This document shows positions 44,780-56,778 of a stretch of 64,000 nt of DNA, one piece after another. Origin of the DNA: Deroplatys truncata (taxonomy: Eukaryota; Arthropoda; Insecta; Mantodea; Mantidae); assembly GCA_030765065.1 (NCBI GenBank), contig CM060985.1:176888096-176952095 (forward strand), read 5' to 3'. The notes beneath the pieces are model-generated. The model saw only the letters and a program-made list of their open reading frames with translations. It searched no databases and was not told the origin of the DNA. A program made the position numbers and the translations under genes. The first letter of the stretch is position 1; each line of letters opens with the position of its first letter.

Positions 44780-46272
44780 CCATCTCCTGGCTCCAAACCT
44801 TGCGTACAGAGCTCACTTCGCACGCTTGATGATCCTGGGCTGTGCTCGAGCTCGGTGCGGGAGCATGTTGCCAAGAGTCTCTCATACGTACACAGAAAGT
44901 TGGACGTCATGTGGCGTGAGTGTAGCGAGCCTATAGTGCCAAATGGGTCTGGTCCCGCAACACGGGACAGTTGACAAAACAGGACAAGACGGTGTGTAGC
45001 AATTAGCGAGCTGTTGCGGTGCACTGTAGTGGTGTTCTTCACTGCAACATGGCCCGTAGACACCATTTGGATGACTTCATTCGGGGAAGAAGGGGAAGTG
45101 AGACGAGCGTTGCTCAGGAGTTTGAAATTGCACACAGCATTGTTTCACGTGCATTGGGAACCTTCCAAACCACAGACATTGCTGTCCCAAGGATAGGTGG
45201 TGGCCGACCACGCTCAACTACAGCAGCAGATGACCGCTACATTTGTAACAGGCAATAAAGAATCAATGCGAAACAGCGGATGCAATTGCAACCACGTTTA
45301 ACAGGACAACAAGGCAAGCAATCTCACGATACACAGTGGCATGGCGACTACAGAGAAGTGGTCTCTTTGCCCGACGGCCAGTACGTTATGTTCCATTGAC
45401 ATCCGCACATCGGCGGCACCGTTTGCGTTGGTCCAAGAGCATCAAAATTGGACCAACGAGGAATGGGGTCGCGTGCTCTTCTCGGATGAGAGCAGATTCA
45501 GTCTAAGTTGTGATTCTCGACGTAACTTCATCTAGCGAGAGGTGGGAACAGGTAATGAACCCAGGAACATCATTGAACATGATCGTTTTGGTGGTCCGGG
45601 TGTTATGGTTTGGGGAGGCATAATGTTGCATGGTCGTACAGACCTCCAAATCTTTGAACACGGTACGCTCACTGGTCAACGTTATTGTGATACTGTACTC
45701 CTTCCCCATGTGCGTCTTTTCAGGGGTGCAGTCGGTCCTGACTTCGTTTTTATGGATGACAATGCGCGACCGCATTGAACAGCGTAGGTGGAGGATCTCT
45801 TGGAACGAGAGGATATTCGGCAAATGGACTGGCCTGCCCGTTCCTCCGATTTAAATCCCATCGAACGCCTGTGGGATGCTTTGGGGGGACGCATTGAAGC
45901 ACATCCACATGCCCCAACGACCATCCAACAGTTATCAACAGCGCTGGTGGAGGAATGGAACGTCCTACCACAAGAACTGTTTACCAACCTTGTGGCCAGC
46001 ATGGGAGCACGATGCAGAGCATCATTGCTGTCCGTGGTGATCATACACCCTTTTAAACACCATGTATCTGTTTCTGTAAATCATCATAAGTCGTACTGAC
46101 TTAAGTGTAACTTATGGTCTATGAATAAAAGCGGCATTTCTGTTAGTCTCATTGAATATTTCGTTTAGCTGCTTACTGTAGCAGTTCCCTCTATGTATGA
46201 TTCAAATTTCATCGAGCTATGTGTCACAGCATGCGAAGATTAATTTCGTCCTTAGGTTTTGCACACCAGTAT
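44780..46272 (+). mobile_element. Tc1-like transposon, left end missing
   Basis: A DD34E transposase frame lies at 45049-46099 with about 270 bp of leader. The right end (about 46225-46272, ...gttttgcacaccagta then tg) resembles a Tc1-type inverted terminus. No matching left terminus was found upstream, where LINE sequence ends at about 44680, so the element is probably truncated on the left. Confidence 0.72.
45049..46099 (+). pseudogene. Tc1 transposase, DD34E, with stops and frameshifts
   Basis: It begins MARRHHLDDFIRGRRGSE at 45049, giving a normal length of about 350 codons. The helix-turn-helix part ends GGGRPRSTTAADDRYI. The first catalytic D is in LFSDESRFSL (about 45481), the second in FMDDNARPH (about 45760), and the glutamate in SSDLNPIERLW (about 45870), with 34 positions between D and E. 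Lesions are a frame change near 45250, another in 45380-45410, a TAG at about 45534, and TGA and TAG just after NARPH (45777, 45786). Inactive. Confidence 0.85.
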
Positions 46273-46807
46273 GTAAGTGTTTTTATGGTAAAGGAATAAC
46301 TTATGTATAAGATTTACGTATTTAAAGATCTGACGAGGTTCCTTCATATTACTTTCTTTACCTATTCTTCAACAACATACTGTTACAAAGGCTTATTCTT
46401 AAACAGTACGTTGCTCTTCGCACTGTGGTCACTATACGGCGACTCCCGTGCCCGCCTTCGTAGCACGGATTCCCCCCACAATTGCCTCAAGTTCTCATAT
46501 TTACGATTACAATTATAATAAACACATATCTTATCATAAGAGATGTTGGAAAATATTGTCCTTCACTGTCCTCAGATTTCTGGCATCTTCTCAGGAAATT
46601 TTCATTCTCACTGGAGAGTTCAATATCCGAAATTGAGTGAGCGTTTTCTTTTATTTCTTACAAGTTCAAAGTTAAGCTCTTGCCGATAGCAATGAATATC
46701 TTGGCGATGGTTAGCACCACAAAAATTTTATTTGAAATACGAGAAAATGTATGCTTCAAACAGATCTAAAGGTTTTGGTTAGTACACTTACTCTATAGCT
46801 TAACGTT

Positions 46808-48102
46808 TGATTTATGAAGAACTGGCATACTTCTTTCTTTAATTATTCTGTTCGAAACGCACTCAATGCCCCACTTTTAGCACCAAATTAAGCAGAATGT
46901 TCTGGAGTTTCGATTGCCTGTTACTATATATGCAGATGATCACGTTTTATTCGTAATTCTTAGTTTTACTGTCGACACCTGTTTTTGAGATTTTGTTCTA
47001 GTCATCGTGAACATGGAGTAGACATTAAATGAACAACTCATCCTTGTAAAGCAATACTGGATTGCGAATTCAATTACAGCTACTCAAAGGGCATACCAGA
47101 GAGAATTTGGTGTTTGGAATCCTCCCCAAAGAAACACAATACTGAGACTGGTAAACAAATTGGAAACAACTAGATCTCTGGTGAGTGAGGAAGGCAAAAC
47201 TCGTTCATCTAGGCTTCCCACGGTTGTTGTTGACGTAAGAGCACGACAGGATAAGTCACCCAAAAATCATTAAGACGTTTGTCGCAGGAGATAGGGTACA
47301 GCTACTCAATGTGTCAGAGAGCTGTGAAAAGTGCAGGCCTAAAGCTGTATACGATTACGGTTGTCCATCAGTTACAGGAAACAGATAAGGATAGACGACT
47401 GAATTATTGTCGTTGGTTTCTGGCATTTATTGTGCAAAATCCTGCCATATTGTCCATCACATGGTTCATAGATGAAGCATGGTTCCATTTATGTGGCTAT
47501 GTGAACTCGCATATGCACCCGGTTAAAATCGGAGTTTGGTGCACAATATCCGCACAGATAATAGTGGGACCATTTTTTTTAAAACAATGTGAACACTGCA
47601 GAGTACCGACAGATTTTCATGGAGTTTGCTGAGCAACTAGGCGATGTAGAGCTGAGTCAAGAATATTTTCAGCAGGACGGTGCTACATGCCATACATCAA
47701 ATGAATCCATGGCACTAATTGCAAGTTTCTTTGACGACCGGATAATTTCCAGGAACCTGTGGCCATCGAGATCTCCGGATTTGACATCGCCGGACTTCTT
47801 TCTATGGGGTTACTTAAAAGACAGGGTTTATGTTACACGTCCCCAGACATTGGACGATCTGAAACACGACATTGCACAGAATATTCAAGCTATTGACAAC
47901 AGAGTCCTCCAACGAGTGGCCAATAACATGGAACGACGATTTGAGTTGTGCCTTGTGCAGGATGGAGGACATTTTCAACATTTGCTATAGAGGTGAATAA
48001 TCTCCGAAAAATTCCTCTGCATTTCAGGTATAATAAGTTGTCGCTAGCATAACTCGCTTTGAAACAATTAAAGAAATAAATGTGTCAGTTCTTCATAAAT
48101 CA
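46808..48102 (+). mobile_element. DUF4817-type Tc1/mariner-superfamily transposon
   Basis: A 1295-bp element with inverted ends: TGATTTATGAAGAACTG at 46808 and its exact complement ending at 48102, with imperfect continuation. It encodes one transposase on the + strand. The target duplication is unclear. Confidence 0.82.
47010..47990 (+). pseudogene. Transposase with DUF4817 helix-turn-helix, broken
   Basis: The N-terminal region reads TLNEQLILVKQYWIANSI and TATQRAYQREFGVWNPPQRN, the DUF4817-type DNA-binding domain. The RLSQEIGYSYSMCQRAVK segment (47279 on) follows, then the catalytic core. The first D is in TWFIDEAWFHL (about 47465), the second in YFQQDGATCHTS (about 47680) and the last in SPDLTSPDFFLWGYLKDRVY (about 47790). 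About 14-18 residues are missing in frame after CGYVNSH. Frameshifts occur near 47260 and in the T-run near 47575. The C-terminus ends QDGGHFQHLL. Confidence 0.82.
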
Positions 48103-48839
48103 CACTGTATGTTTAATAAATAGGATTTAATTCAGATCTTTTAGAGCAATTTTTGAGAAGAAAAATATCAAGGGTAGATGGAGTAAGGAATTTTCTTTTA
48201 AAAATCGTGCTGCCGCATTTTTGCAAAATACTGAACTTAAATACGATGTATGTTATTTCTGGGAGTCCTTTATTTTTTGGATTCAGGGAGCTTTATAACA
48301 TGCAATATTGGTGAAACATTAAAATGGAATTTTTTAGTAGATTGCATTACTTCATCTGCCCTCTGTGTATCTATTCGGGAAAATAAAAACATACACAGAA
48401 GTAAATGCAGACGCAGTTCATTTGTTTTCTACTGTCTCCAACACAAAATTAACTATGGTAAAATAAAACAAACGGTTGATTAACATCGTATCCATACATC
48501 ATGACTATATAGAGCTAAAGGAAAAGAAAATTAAAATATTTTTGGAAAATAGGGAAAAGAAGAGCAGAACACATCAAGCTAATTGAAGCTGCAGCTTAAT
48601 TGCTGCAGCGGAGGAAGCAGACAAGAAAATGGTATGTCTAATTAAAGTTGGTACATGCAGTTTGTGTATATTATCCATTCTTGTATACTGCTGCAGCTAA
48701 TTGGTTGCGTTTGTTTTGCCCTTTTGTGGAATATTTTATGCAAGTATAAGTGCATTCGCATTCGAAAAGGAACAAATATTTAATTAAGCGTTTCACATTA
48801 TGTGCGTAATCATCCTGTTTTGCTTAAAACGACCAAAAT

Positions 48840-49335
48840 GATAACGCGTGCGACTCACATGCCAGAGGTTTCGATTGCTGTCGACTCTAATGCGTGGGAT
48901 TTTTCAGGGATTTTCCCGGGTCGTCAGCCACATGCTGGAGCGGTTTCTCTCATACCCCAATTTTCCTGTCCCAATAATAATTTCATTAATTCTTCACCCC
49001 GTTAGATCGCCTTCAGAGTTAAATTGTCGGCGATGGTGTTCCGGTGCAGCGTGACAGGGTAAAAGGCTGCACTCTGTTGAACTTTCTACGTCTCTTAAGC
49101 TTCGGCTGGTTACCGGGATAACCGACCGCCCCATGCGGGGGGCGTTCGACACGCTGTGTAGGACGGTGTCCCTTGTCTGCCTGTCTGAATATCAGGAGGT
49201 CTCAATCTGGAAATTGTAGCCCCTATAATTGCTGTGACGTCACCTCTGTTTCCGGTAGCCTCGTGTCTCCTCTCACTCCGTTCCTCCCTCCCGGGGTACC
49301 CCCTCGAGTGACATAGGTAGTTGTAGTTTGAAAAA
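48840..49335 (+). mobile_element. Family V SINE-like element
   Basis: The tRNA-like head (gcgtgcgactcac ... aggtttcgattgc as decayed B box) is followed by the gattttcccgggtcg block and the GC-rich body. It ends in ctcctctcactccgttcctccctcccggggtacc, which parallels the end of the 62295-62760 copy. Confidence 0.62.
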
Positions 49336-49339
49336 GGGG

Positions 49340-49608
49340 TGTGTTTTATGCCCAAGCACTGCGACCTTAAAGATCTATTGCGCATCCAGCAATCGAGAAC
49401 AGGTCGCCCAGGTTCACCTGTGCGATAAAGAAGGTTTCAAGGAATTTACACAAGCTTTTGATTTTTGTCAATTTGTGTTCGGCGGAGTTTAGCTTTCTGC
49501 GCTACCATTGGCTGGGTCTCAGTGTTCCCACATGGGCGGACTAGCAACCATGTGGTGACCAAGCCCAATACTGCTTAACTTGGGCGACCGCTTGTGTGGT
49601 CGTCAAGC
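49340..49608 (-). mobile_element. 5S-rRNA-derived sequence, possible SINE3
   Basis: Minus strand 49608-49521 aligns by eye with eukaryotic 5S rRNA. GACGACCACAC resembles the 5S 5' part, then comes a gap of about 25-30 nt. CCAAGTTAAGCA follows (5S box A region), then GGGCTTGGTCA, a diverged tggatgg-like part, CCGCC and GGGAACAC at the 3' side. The sequence downstream (49520 to about 49340) is not 5S-like and could be a SINE body. It is too short and altered to be a working 5S gene. Confidence 0.55.
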
Positions 49609-49785
49609 CAAGCAGGCCGGTAATGGCAGGAAAGCAAGATGGGAAAACTAGGTGATGGTGTATCCAAGTTGGTAGAAGGGCGGGTCGCTGCTATATGGTC
49701 ACTCATCCCCCCTTTCATCAGTTAAGTAGTCTGTTGCTCGTTATGAGCTTAACCAGACTGCTAACTGAGGCTTTCGATAGTTCAT

Positions 49786-50712
49786 CTATCTTTGGAAAGT
49801 GATTGCCAAAAATACTTGCTCTTTGATTCGCAAGAGCAGGGCAATCTCATCTCCTTCTAGACATCTACTACAGATAGGGTTGTTAAACAATCCCATTCTG
49901 TATAGATTAAACTTTAGGGCACAGTGTCCTGTAATGAATCCTGTTGCCCATGCAAGTCTTCTTCTACTAAGACCGCGCAAGTACTTTGCCCTGCTGTTAT
50001 CCAGGTCTGTAATAAACAACTTGAAATGTCTGCAACCCTTAATGGAGTTCCAGTAGTTCTTGTGTTCTGCTTGAGCCCAGCACTTAATAGCCTGTTTCAC
50101 TGGTCTGTAGGACACCCCCAGTACAGGCTCCGGACCAAAAAATGGGATTTCGCTGCCAATCTTGGCCGCTTCATCTGCTTTCTCATGGCCTGGTATACCT
50201 GTATGTCCTGGCACCCACATAAGTTGAACCTTATTGTGTTCAGCCAGTGTCATTAAGGATTCCCGGCATTCTGAGACGAGCTTTGATTTTATTGATGGTG
50301 ATTCAAGTGCTTTAAGAGCAGCTTGACTGTCTGAGAGGATAAGAACACTTCTATTCTTATATCTCCTTTTAATGCTTTCCATGACACTGGCTAGGATTGC
50401 ATAAACCTCAGCCTGGAAAACTGTAGCTAAGATACCGAGACTATAAGAAATCTTGGTGCCATTACTGTAAAGCCCAGCCCCCGTTCCTGATTTGGTTCTA
50501 GAGCCATCAGTATACCAGATTGGGCCTTTGTTATTATGAGGTTTTACCAGTCTTTCCCATTCACCCCGGTGTGGATAGGAGACCGTAAATTTCAATTCAA
50601 ACTTGAATCTTGGTTCAAGAATGTGAGTCCTCATGTTGAGTATCTGTTGTGAGTGACATAGGTATAATATCCTATTCAATAGATTGTTGCCGAGTACCCG
50701 CCGATGGACCAA
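49786..50712 (-). pseudogene. LINE ORF2 C-terminus with intact RNase H domain
   Basis: The open 308-codon frame starts inside a LINE polyprotein. The RNase H domain spans about residues 70-200: WYTDGSRTKSG, FQAEVYAI, LILSDSQAAL, and WVPGHTGIPGHEKADEAAK, so all catalytic acidic positions are present. It continues with a region ending SRRRLAWATGFITGHC and CSRCLEGDE, a zinc-finger-like end. The polymerase is missing upstream (the frame begins at 50712 near unrelated sequence). It is a different family from the LINE at 22979-28352. No stop lies within the remaining frame. Confidence 0.8.
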
Positions 50713-50778
50713 CCATTCTATTCCTTAAAACAAAACGGTACTATAAATTAAGCATCGGCCTGTCGTTAACGAAGAGGA

Positions 50779-50820
<42 letters not shown>

Positions 50821-51065
50821 GCTAATAGGAGTAGTGTCAAAATGGAAATATCATGGCGGCTTATTTAAAATTTCCGTAACAAAGTGCATCTTTAAGCATG
50901 CAAAACTAACACATGACATTGTAACTAAACCAGAGTGTCTCTAGGAAGCAAAAACATTAATTATTAAGCACATGTCGAAGATATTGTAAAAAAATTATGT
51001 TGAACTATACGAAAACCTGTAGGTCCAGAAGTCAAAGGTAAACAGTACAGACTGAGAAGCAAAAA
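50713..51065. repeat. (AAT)n microsatellite and unassigned flank
   Basis: A pure AAT trinucleotide tract of about 40 bp lies at about 50779-50819. The remainder up to 51065 shows no recognised feature. Confidence 0.75.
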
Positions 51066-52950
51066 TCGGATGTGTTGCACTCACATGACATTCTCTACTC
51101 TTATACAATCTATTTTACAAACGCTTATTCTCCATCTACTTCATATTAATCGAGATAAACATTTGTAGAAACTATCTTATTGTTAATTTTCTTGCAGGTG
51201 CAAGTGGAATACGGTAGGCTTTAAGCGATAATCACATGTTTTAAGAGCTGGTTGCTATATGCAGCGTTGCGTTTTCTTTGCATGCACAGGACATAAAAAG
51301 AAAATCTGATGTTATACATGAAATTCTACCCTCTAAGTTTATTAGTGGATATAGAAATTATTCTTACCAAAGCTTATTTTTCTGTCTACTACATTTTAAT
51401 ATTTTAATCCAAGGAAACTTTACATAAATAGCTACATTGCACATTTCGTTATAGATACAAAGAGAACAGCGATAGTCAAATGTTTAACAACTGGACGCTA
51501 TATGCTGCCTTAAAATTCCATACTGTATCCATGACATCGCGAGAAACAACTGAATGTTGAAACGACCTTCACAGAATGACAGTTATTGAACAATTCGATA
51601 TATTGCAAGCGGCTTATGCCACAAAAAATCTTAATTGAAGTAAACTGTGTATTTTAAAGAGATCTACATATTTTGTCTGGCACGTTTTCCTCTATACCTT
51701 AACGTTTGCATGCTATAACAGATTATACAAAATTCCTTCTGAATGAAGTACATAATAGGCTAATCTAAGAAAATTCAAGATATACATTTTATTTGCCATG
51801 CAAATGTCTTCCATGTGTGTAATTTTAGTCACAATCGTTACTCATTTATTGGGCAATCAAAATTTCGTCAACTATTCAATGTAAAGTATAGTTTTTGGTG
51901 AGGGATGTTGTTGCAAATCTTCGTGTCGCATCATTGAAAGATAATAAACTAAAATACTAAATAAGGTATTTATCCGATTATTTGTTTTTGAGATATTCTG
52001 TTCATAGACAGACACATATGCATACGGACATTTTCAAAAAATGCTTTATTTGGATTCGGGGGGGGGCTCGAAGCATATATTTCAGGTGAAATATTGATAT
52101 AGAATGTTTGGGTGGAATGCAATACTTCCCCTACTTACTATACTAGTAGAGAAAGTAAATATATATTTAGAAAAAGGTATGTATGTTTGCTTGTGAGCAA
52201 AAGTATTCAAAAATAAAACGTCGGGCCAACCCAAACTTGCTATTTGAGTTCAGCACCAAGATATGACACTAAGACTCTCAATAAAATCCTCCCACCCCAG
52301 ACTACCCTTTACATGCAGCATTTTTTCGAAAATTTTGATTGTCTAATAAATGGCTCTATTTAGGTTCATTAAAATCCGTATATGAGATATATTTGCATGA
52401 CAAATAGAATGTATATTTTGAATTTTCTAGGAATAGCCTGTGAAGATCTCTTCATTCGGAAGGAATTTTTGTATAATATTGTATAACACATTTACTTAAA
52501 ACAAGTTTTTTGTGGCATAAGCCGTTTCTGAGATATTAAATGCTCGAATTGTTCAAGTTGTAATTGTCGATTAATTATCGACGTCCCATCGCTTTTTAGT
52601 TGTTTCTCGCGATGTCATGGAAACAGTATGGAACTTTAAGACCAGCATATAGCGTCCAGTTGTTAAACATTTGACTATCGCTGTTCTCTTTGTATCTATA
52701 ACGAAATGTGTAATGTAGCTATTTCTGTAAAAGTTTATTTGCATTAAAATGTAGTAGATAGAAACAAACCTTTAGTAAGCATAGTTTGTATACCCACTGA
52801 TAAAGGTAGAGGGTAGTGAAAGTCATCTGAATGTATGAATGAGACTTTTTTATTCAAGGGGCCTCAAAAGCATATACTTCCGGTGAAATCTCGATACCGA
52901 ATTCTTGGGTGTATTACAATACTTCCCCTACTTACTATACTAGAGCAAGT
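51066..52950. repeat. Cluster of HX copies in both orientations
   Basis: 51066-51305 is a reverse copy start that breaks in its internal A-run (gcacaggacataaaaag). 51306-52156 is a complete reverse B-type copy starting right there. 52165-52840 is a forward B-type copy lacking its start. 52845-52950 is a reverse copy end. Confidence 0.78.
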
Positions 52951-53119
52951 AAAATGGTAGGAATTACACCAAGTAGATATTCTAAACAGAAAACAAACCG
53001 AAGAAAAGAACTAGAACAACATGAACAAACGATAGAAAGAAAGCCAATAGGCGCAAATAAATAAAGAAATGAAAGAATTATGGATCAAAAGCAAAACAAA
53101 GAGTGTATATTCAACTTTG

Positions 53120-53475
53120 TTCACTTTTTTAACTTTCGCTTTTCTTTTTAATTTGACAGTGTTTGGTTTTTATGTAGTTCGCCGTTACTCTACTGCCAAC
53201 ACACACCACCTCGCGCTGACTCCGCTCTGTCATACTGGACTCGCTTTCAACTAGCAACTTCCCCCGAGAGCGCTCGCTTATATATGCAGTGGAAGCTTTC
53301 ACAGAAGCTATTCTATCGGCCTACAACCATTTCGACACACTTTATGAAGGAGGGGAGATAAAGCCTCCATTAAGGTCTAGTTATCTCTCGATAGGTCGTC
53401 CAGTGCTTACGCGTGCTTTATCGTTGTTTTCTCGGATCGCTGAGAGCCGACCTCTCAATAACCTTGGACCATAAC
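53120..53475 (+). repeat. LTR-like repeat, uninterrupted copy
   Basis: This matches 1130-1433 plus 2475-2665. A TATA box (TTATATATGC) lies at about 53278-53287, exactly where the other copy carries a transposon. The flanking cgcgctgactccgctctg stretch is GC-rich. This could be a solo LTR with a promoter. No TG...CA ends were found. Confidence 0.5.
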
Positions 53476-53506
53476 CTGTTATGATAAAAATATTGGTAAC
53501 AATTAA

Positions 53507-55216
53507 GGGGACCTAGGACAGATTATATGACTTTCTACAATTTTTTCAACAGTTATTTTCTTCTTTTCATATCACGATATTTGAAAATTATGAAATACTC
53601 CTTGCGGGAAAAATTTTATTTTTCATTAGTCCACTTTGTCACCTTAATATATGAACTTCTAACAAATTATCCTAGTATTCTTTTTTCATTTTGTGCTTTG
53701 AATAACAAACTATTAATTATAATCATTAATGCAGATATTACAGCCTAAAAAGTAAAAACTTTTTAGAATTAATAGCCCACTGTGCCCAAGTTCCACATTG
53801 TAGCTCAAAAATGATACTTAAACTTCTTTAGATAGAACAATAGTACTGACTATTATGCCAAGTTTCATGAAAAACTAAGGAAAACTCTCTCTCATGGGAC
53901 ATTTGACATATTGATAAGTGTCGTTCTGAGAAAACTTGAATTTGATACTGAAAACATTTATACAGGCTAATGTACCTGGTGTAACGGGTTAAAACTGTCC
54001 AGAACCGTAGCTCTTTCCCGCCTTCTTCTTCTTTCTGGTAGTCTTCTGCTGCTACAATGTGATTATTTTGAGCTCTTCTCTTTCTCTTCTTGGGCCTAGC
54101 CTTGTCAAAAATTATTTAAGCTGCTTTTTCTCTCTCTGAGAGTCGACGTCTATCAGTTTTTAAAATTGCTGTCTTCATATTTTGACCAGTTTTGATACCC
54201 ATTTTTTGCATAACTTAAAGCCTACAACTACATCCTTTATTAACCCCTTCAAGGATACCCAATGAGAGTAAGAATAATAATAAAGTAATTTACTTTGGGT
54301 CGCAAACCTCCGACTATGTAACGTAAGCATATCATATCACAATGCCCTAAAATGCTTGGCCATCTGAACACATGATAGTTGCAGCATTGTCTGATCTCAT
54401 TAACTGCGTAATATTGTGTGTGAATTCTTTTAAACTTCAAAGGATAAAATGCATATGTGCATTCAATCGAAACCCGTCAGCATTCAACCATGCCATCACA
54501 CCGCTTGCTTTAGTTGGGCTCTCCCCATCCTTTTAACACAGCATTTTGCCGGGTTTGGATCCTACGATCCTTGATTTTGTTAGGTTAGTTACTCCTATCG
54601 TGCCTTAGATCGCATGGATATAAATCCCGATGTCGCTGCACATTCCAGTGTGTAGCAGAATGTTCAATAAGCGCGGTAAAATTTACCCCATGTCAATCGA
54701 GTCTGTGTTCGTTCAGAAATTCTAAGCGAAAGAAATCTTCTAACTCATTGTGCACGAGGTTGTGGAAGATGGGGGACGTGTCCTTGCGCCGCCATATTTA
54801 AATGACCAGTTTAAACGGCTTACTAATCGTGTAACATAACATGTTGTATAATTTTAAAGCTAAGAAGTTGTACTTTTTTATAGAATAGAAAACAAAAAAT
54901 CAATATTTTCACGGAAATTCACTTCCCAGTGTCCTTAATCCTATACCCATCCTCTTGGCACACTGACTATGGCGCAAATTTAAATGATTTTTTGGAAAGA
55001 AAATAACCTTTTGCAAACGAGAACAAAAATGGGCGTGGCAGGCATTTATACTTCGGTGCATAGTTTTTAAAAACGCCTGCCAAACCCTTTAAAAGGTTTT
55101 TATCGCCATAAAACGCATTTAAATGTTTCACTAACATTATAAAGAGTTAATTTTTGCAGAAATACAAAAATTTAAAATATTGGACATTTTGACTAAAAAT
55201 TCTGACCTAGGTCCCC
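53507..55216 (-). mobile_element. TTAA-type DNA transposon (Kolobok-like?), decayed
   Basis: A 1710-bp unit with inverted ends: GGGGACCTAGGACAGA at 53507 and, in reverse complement, GGGGACCTAGGTCAGA at 55216. It is flanked by TTAA (53503-53506) and TTCA (55217-55220), which suggests a 4-bp TTAA target as in Kolobok or piggyBac elements. The minus strand retains a basic transposase tail. The interior is otherwise AT-rich and without a long frame. Class assignment is tentative. Confidence 0.62.
53989..54225 (-). pseudogene. Transposase C-terminal remnant
   Basis: Minus-strand translation gives MGIKTGQNMKTAILKTDRRR, then ARPKKRKRRAQNN, and after a frame change GKSYGSGQF followed by a stop at 53991-53989. 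A basic stretch ending in Y-G-x-G-x-F is common at the end of a transposase group annotated as Mutator-like/Kolobok-like in arthropods. The rest of the protein has decayed. Recognition rests on a short segment. Confidence 0.4.
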
Positions 55217-55487
55217 TTCAGGGGAGATTTAACTCCTATCTTGCAAATGTTAAATCTGCTAGAAGTAATCATTTTGTAATAGCGGTATGTGCGATTCCCT
55301 TGCGCTGCGGTGACCTCTATACTATTCCGAAAACACACTCTCAGTTGCTACATTGTTTTCGTGCTGTATAGACTAGGTTCCTTTATTGCTCATTTCAAAA
55401 GTGGAAACTTATTTTCAAGATATCCGTCAACATTCAGTTGTTTCTCGCGATGTCATGGAAACAGTATGGAATTTTAAGGCCAGCACA

Positions 55488-56778
55488 CGAGGGGCACTAT
55501 TTATATTTTGAGTCTTGGCAACCCTGAATGTTGTAGGTGCCATCTGACGTTTACAATGGAAACTTTGTCATTTTTGACCATAATCTACTTCAAACATTTT
55601 GTCAATAGAGCGTCATTTGTTCTGTTTACACTAACTTGAAAACTGTGTGTCAACAAAAACATGGAATTAACTCGTGAAAATGTTCGTGCAATGATTTATT
55701 ACGACTTTCGACGTGAATTCACAAGACAAGAGTGCATCGATCAACTAACTTCCACATTTGGGGACGAAGCTCCATCCTTTGCCACTGTGAAACGCTGGTA
55801 TAACGAATTTAATCGTGGCCGCCGTTCGCTCAATGATAAAGTTCGTGAAGGTCGTCCAAAATAAGTTGTTGTGCCAGAAAACATTGATGCTGTGCAAAAA
55901 CTAATAATGAAAGATGGTCATGCGACATATTGTGAGATTGAGGCAACTCTAGGCATTAGTTCCACCAGCGTATGTGAAATATTGCATGATTATTTAGCCA
56001 TGGAAAAGGTTTGGTCTCGTTGGATCCCACATAATTTGACGCAATCTCAAAAAGATGCTCGTGTCGAATGGTGTACAAAAATGCTCAAGAAATACAATGG
56101 CGATGACACAAATGACGTATATCAGATTTCAACAGGTGACGAATCATGGATATATGCGTATGAGTCGGAATGTAAATAGCAGTCGACTGTATGAGTGTTT
56201 CAAGATGAAGCAAATCCAACAAAAGTTGTTCGCACTGGAGCACTTCGAAGCAAATGGTCGCCTGCTTTTTCAGCAAAACTGGCCATGTGGCAACAGTGCC
56301 TTTAGATGAACGTAAAACGGTCAATGCCGAATGGTACACAACCATTTGTTTGCCGGAAGTCTTCGGTGAAGTAAGGAAAACCAACAAGAACCGTAGGATC
56401 GTTCTTCATCAAGACAATGCGAGCGCGCACACATCTCGTCTAGCAACAAAGTATTTGAAGGCTCAAAAAATCGAATTCATGGGTTATCCGCCATATAGTC
56501 CTGATTTGACATCCAATAACTTCTTGTTGTTCCCGAACATCAAGAATAAATTGCGTGGACAATGATTTTCGTTGGCAGAAGAAGCCGTTGATGCCTTCAA
56601 AAACCATGTTATGGAGGTGTCTCAAGAAGACTGGAATAAATGCTTTGACAAATGGTTCAGACGGATGCAAAAGTGCATTGATCATAAAACAGAATATTTT
56701 GAAAAATAATAAAACAGTTTTCAATCAGAAATTACTTTGCTTTAGTTATTAGGCTCAAAATATAAATAGTGCCCCTCG
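55488..56778 (+). mobile_element. mariner transposon
   Basis: The 1291-bp element has inverted ends of about 30 bp (CGAGGGGCACTATTTATATT at 55488; the right end reads ...AATATAAATAGTGCCCCTCG to 56778). It is flanked by CA (a mutated TA) at 55486-55487 and TA at 56779-56780. It encodes one transposase on the + strand. Confidence 0.93.
55661..56709 (+). pseudogene. mariner transposase, D34D type, inactivated
   Basis: The start MELTRENVRAMIYYDFRREF at 55661 begins a helix-turn-helix domain (TFGDEAPSFATVKRWYNEF). Stops break the frame: TAA at 55862-55864, TAG and TGA soon after AYESECK (about 56177-56193), and TGA at 56563-56565. A frame change lies near 56250. The C-terminal frame then reads on to TAA at 56707-56709. 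The catalytic D residues are in TGDESWIYAY and LHQDNASAHTS. The third, expected in the SPDLxxxD box, is Asn (AAC, 56518-56520), which alone should abolish catalysis. Confidence 0.9.

Larger units (their letters stand above)
46330..48395 (-). repeat. Diverged HX copy split by a DUF4817-type transposon
   Basis: Weak reverse HX similarity runs to 46807 (agcaccacaaaaattttatttgaaata, atagcttaacgttt). It resumes at 48103-48395 (tttagagcaatttttgag, ttttttggattcaggg). The transposon at 46808-48102 lies between. The copy is among the most diverged in the window. Confidence 0.6.
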
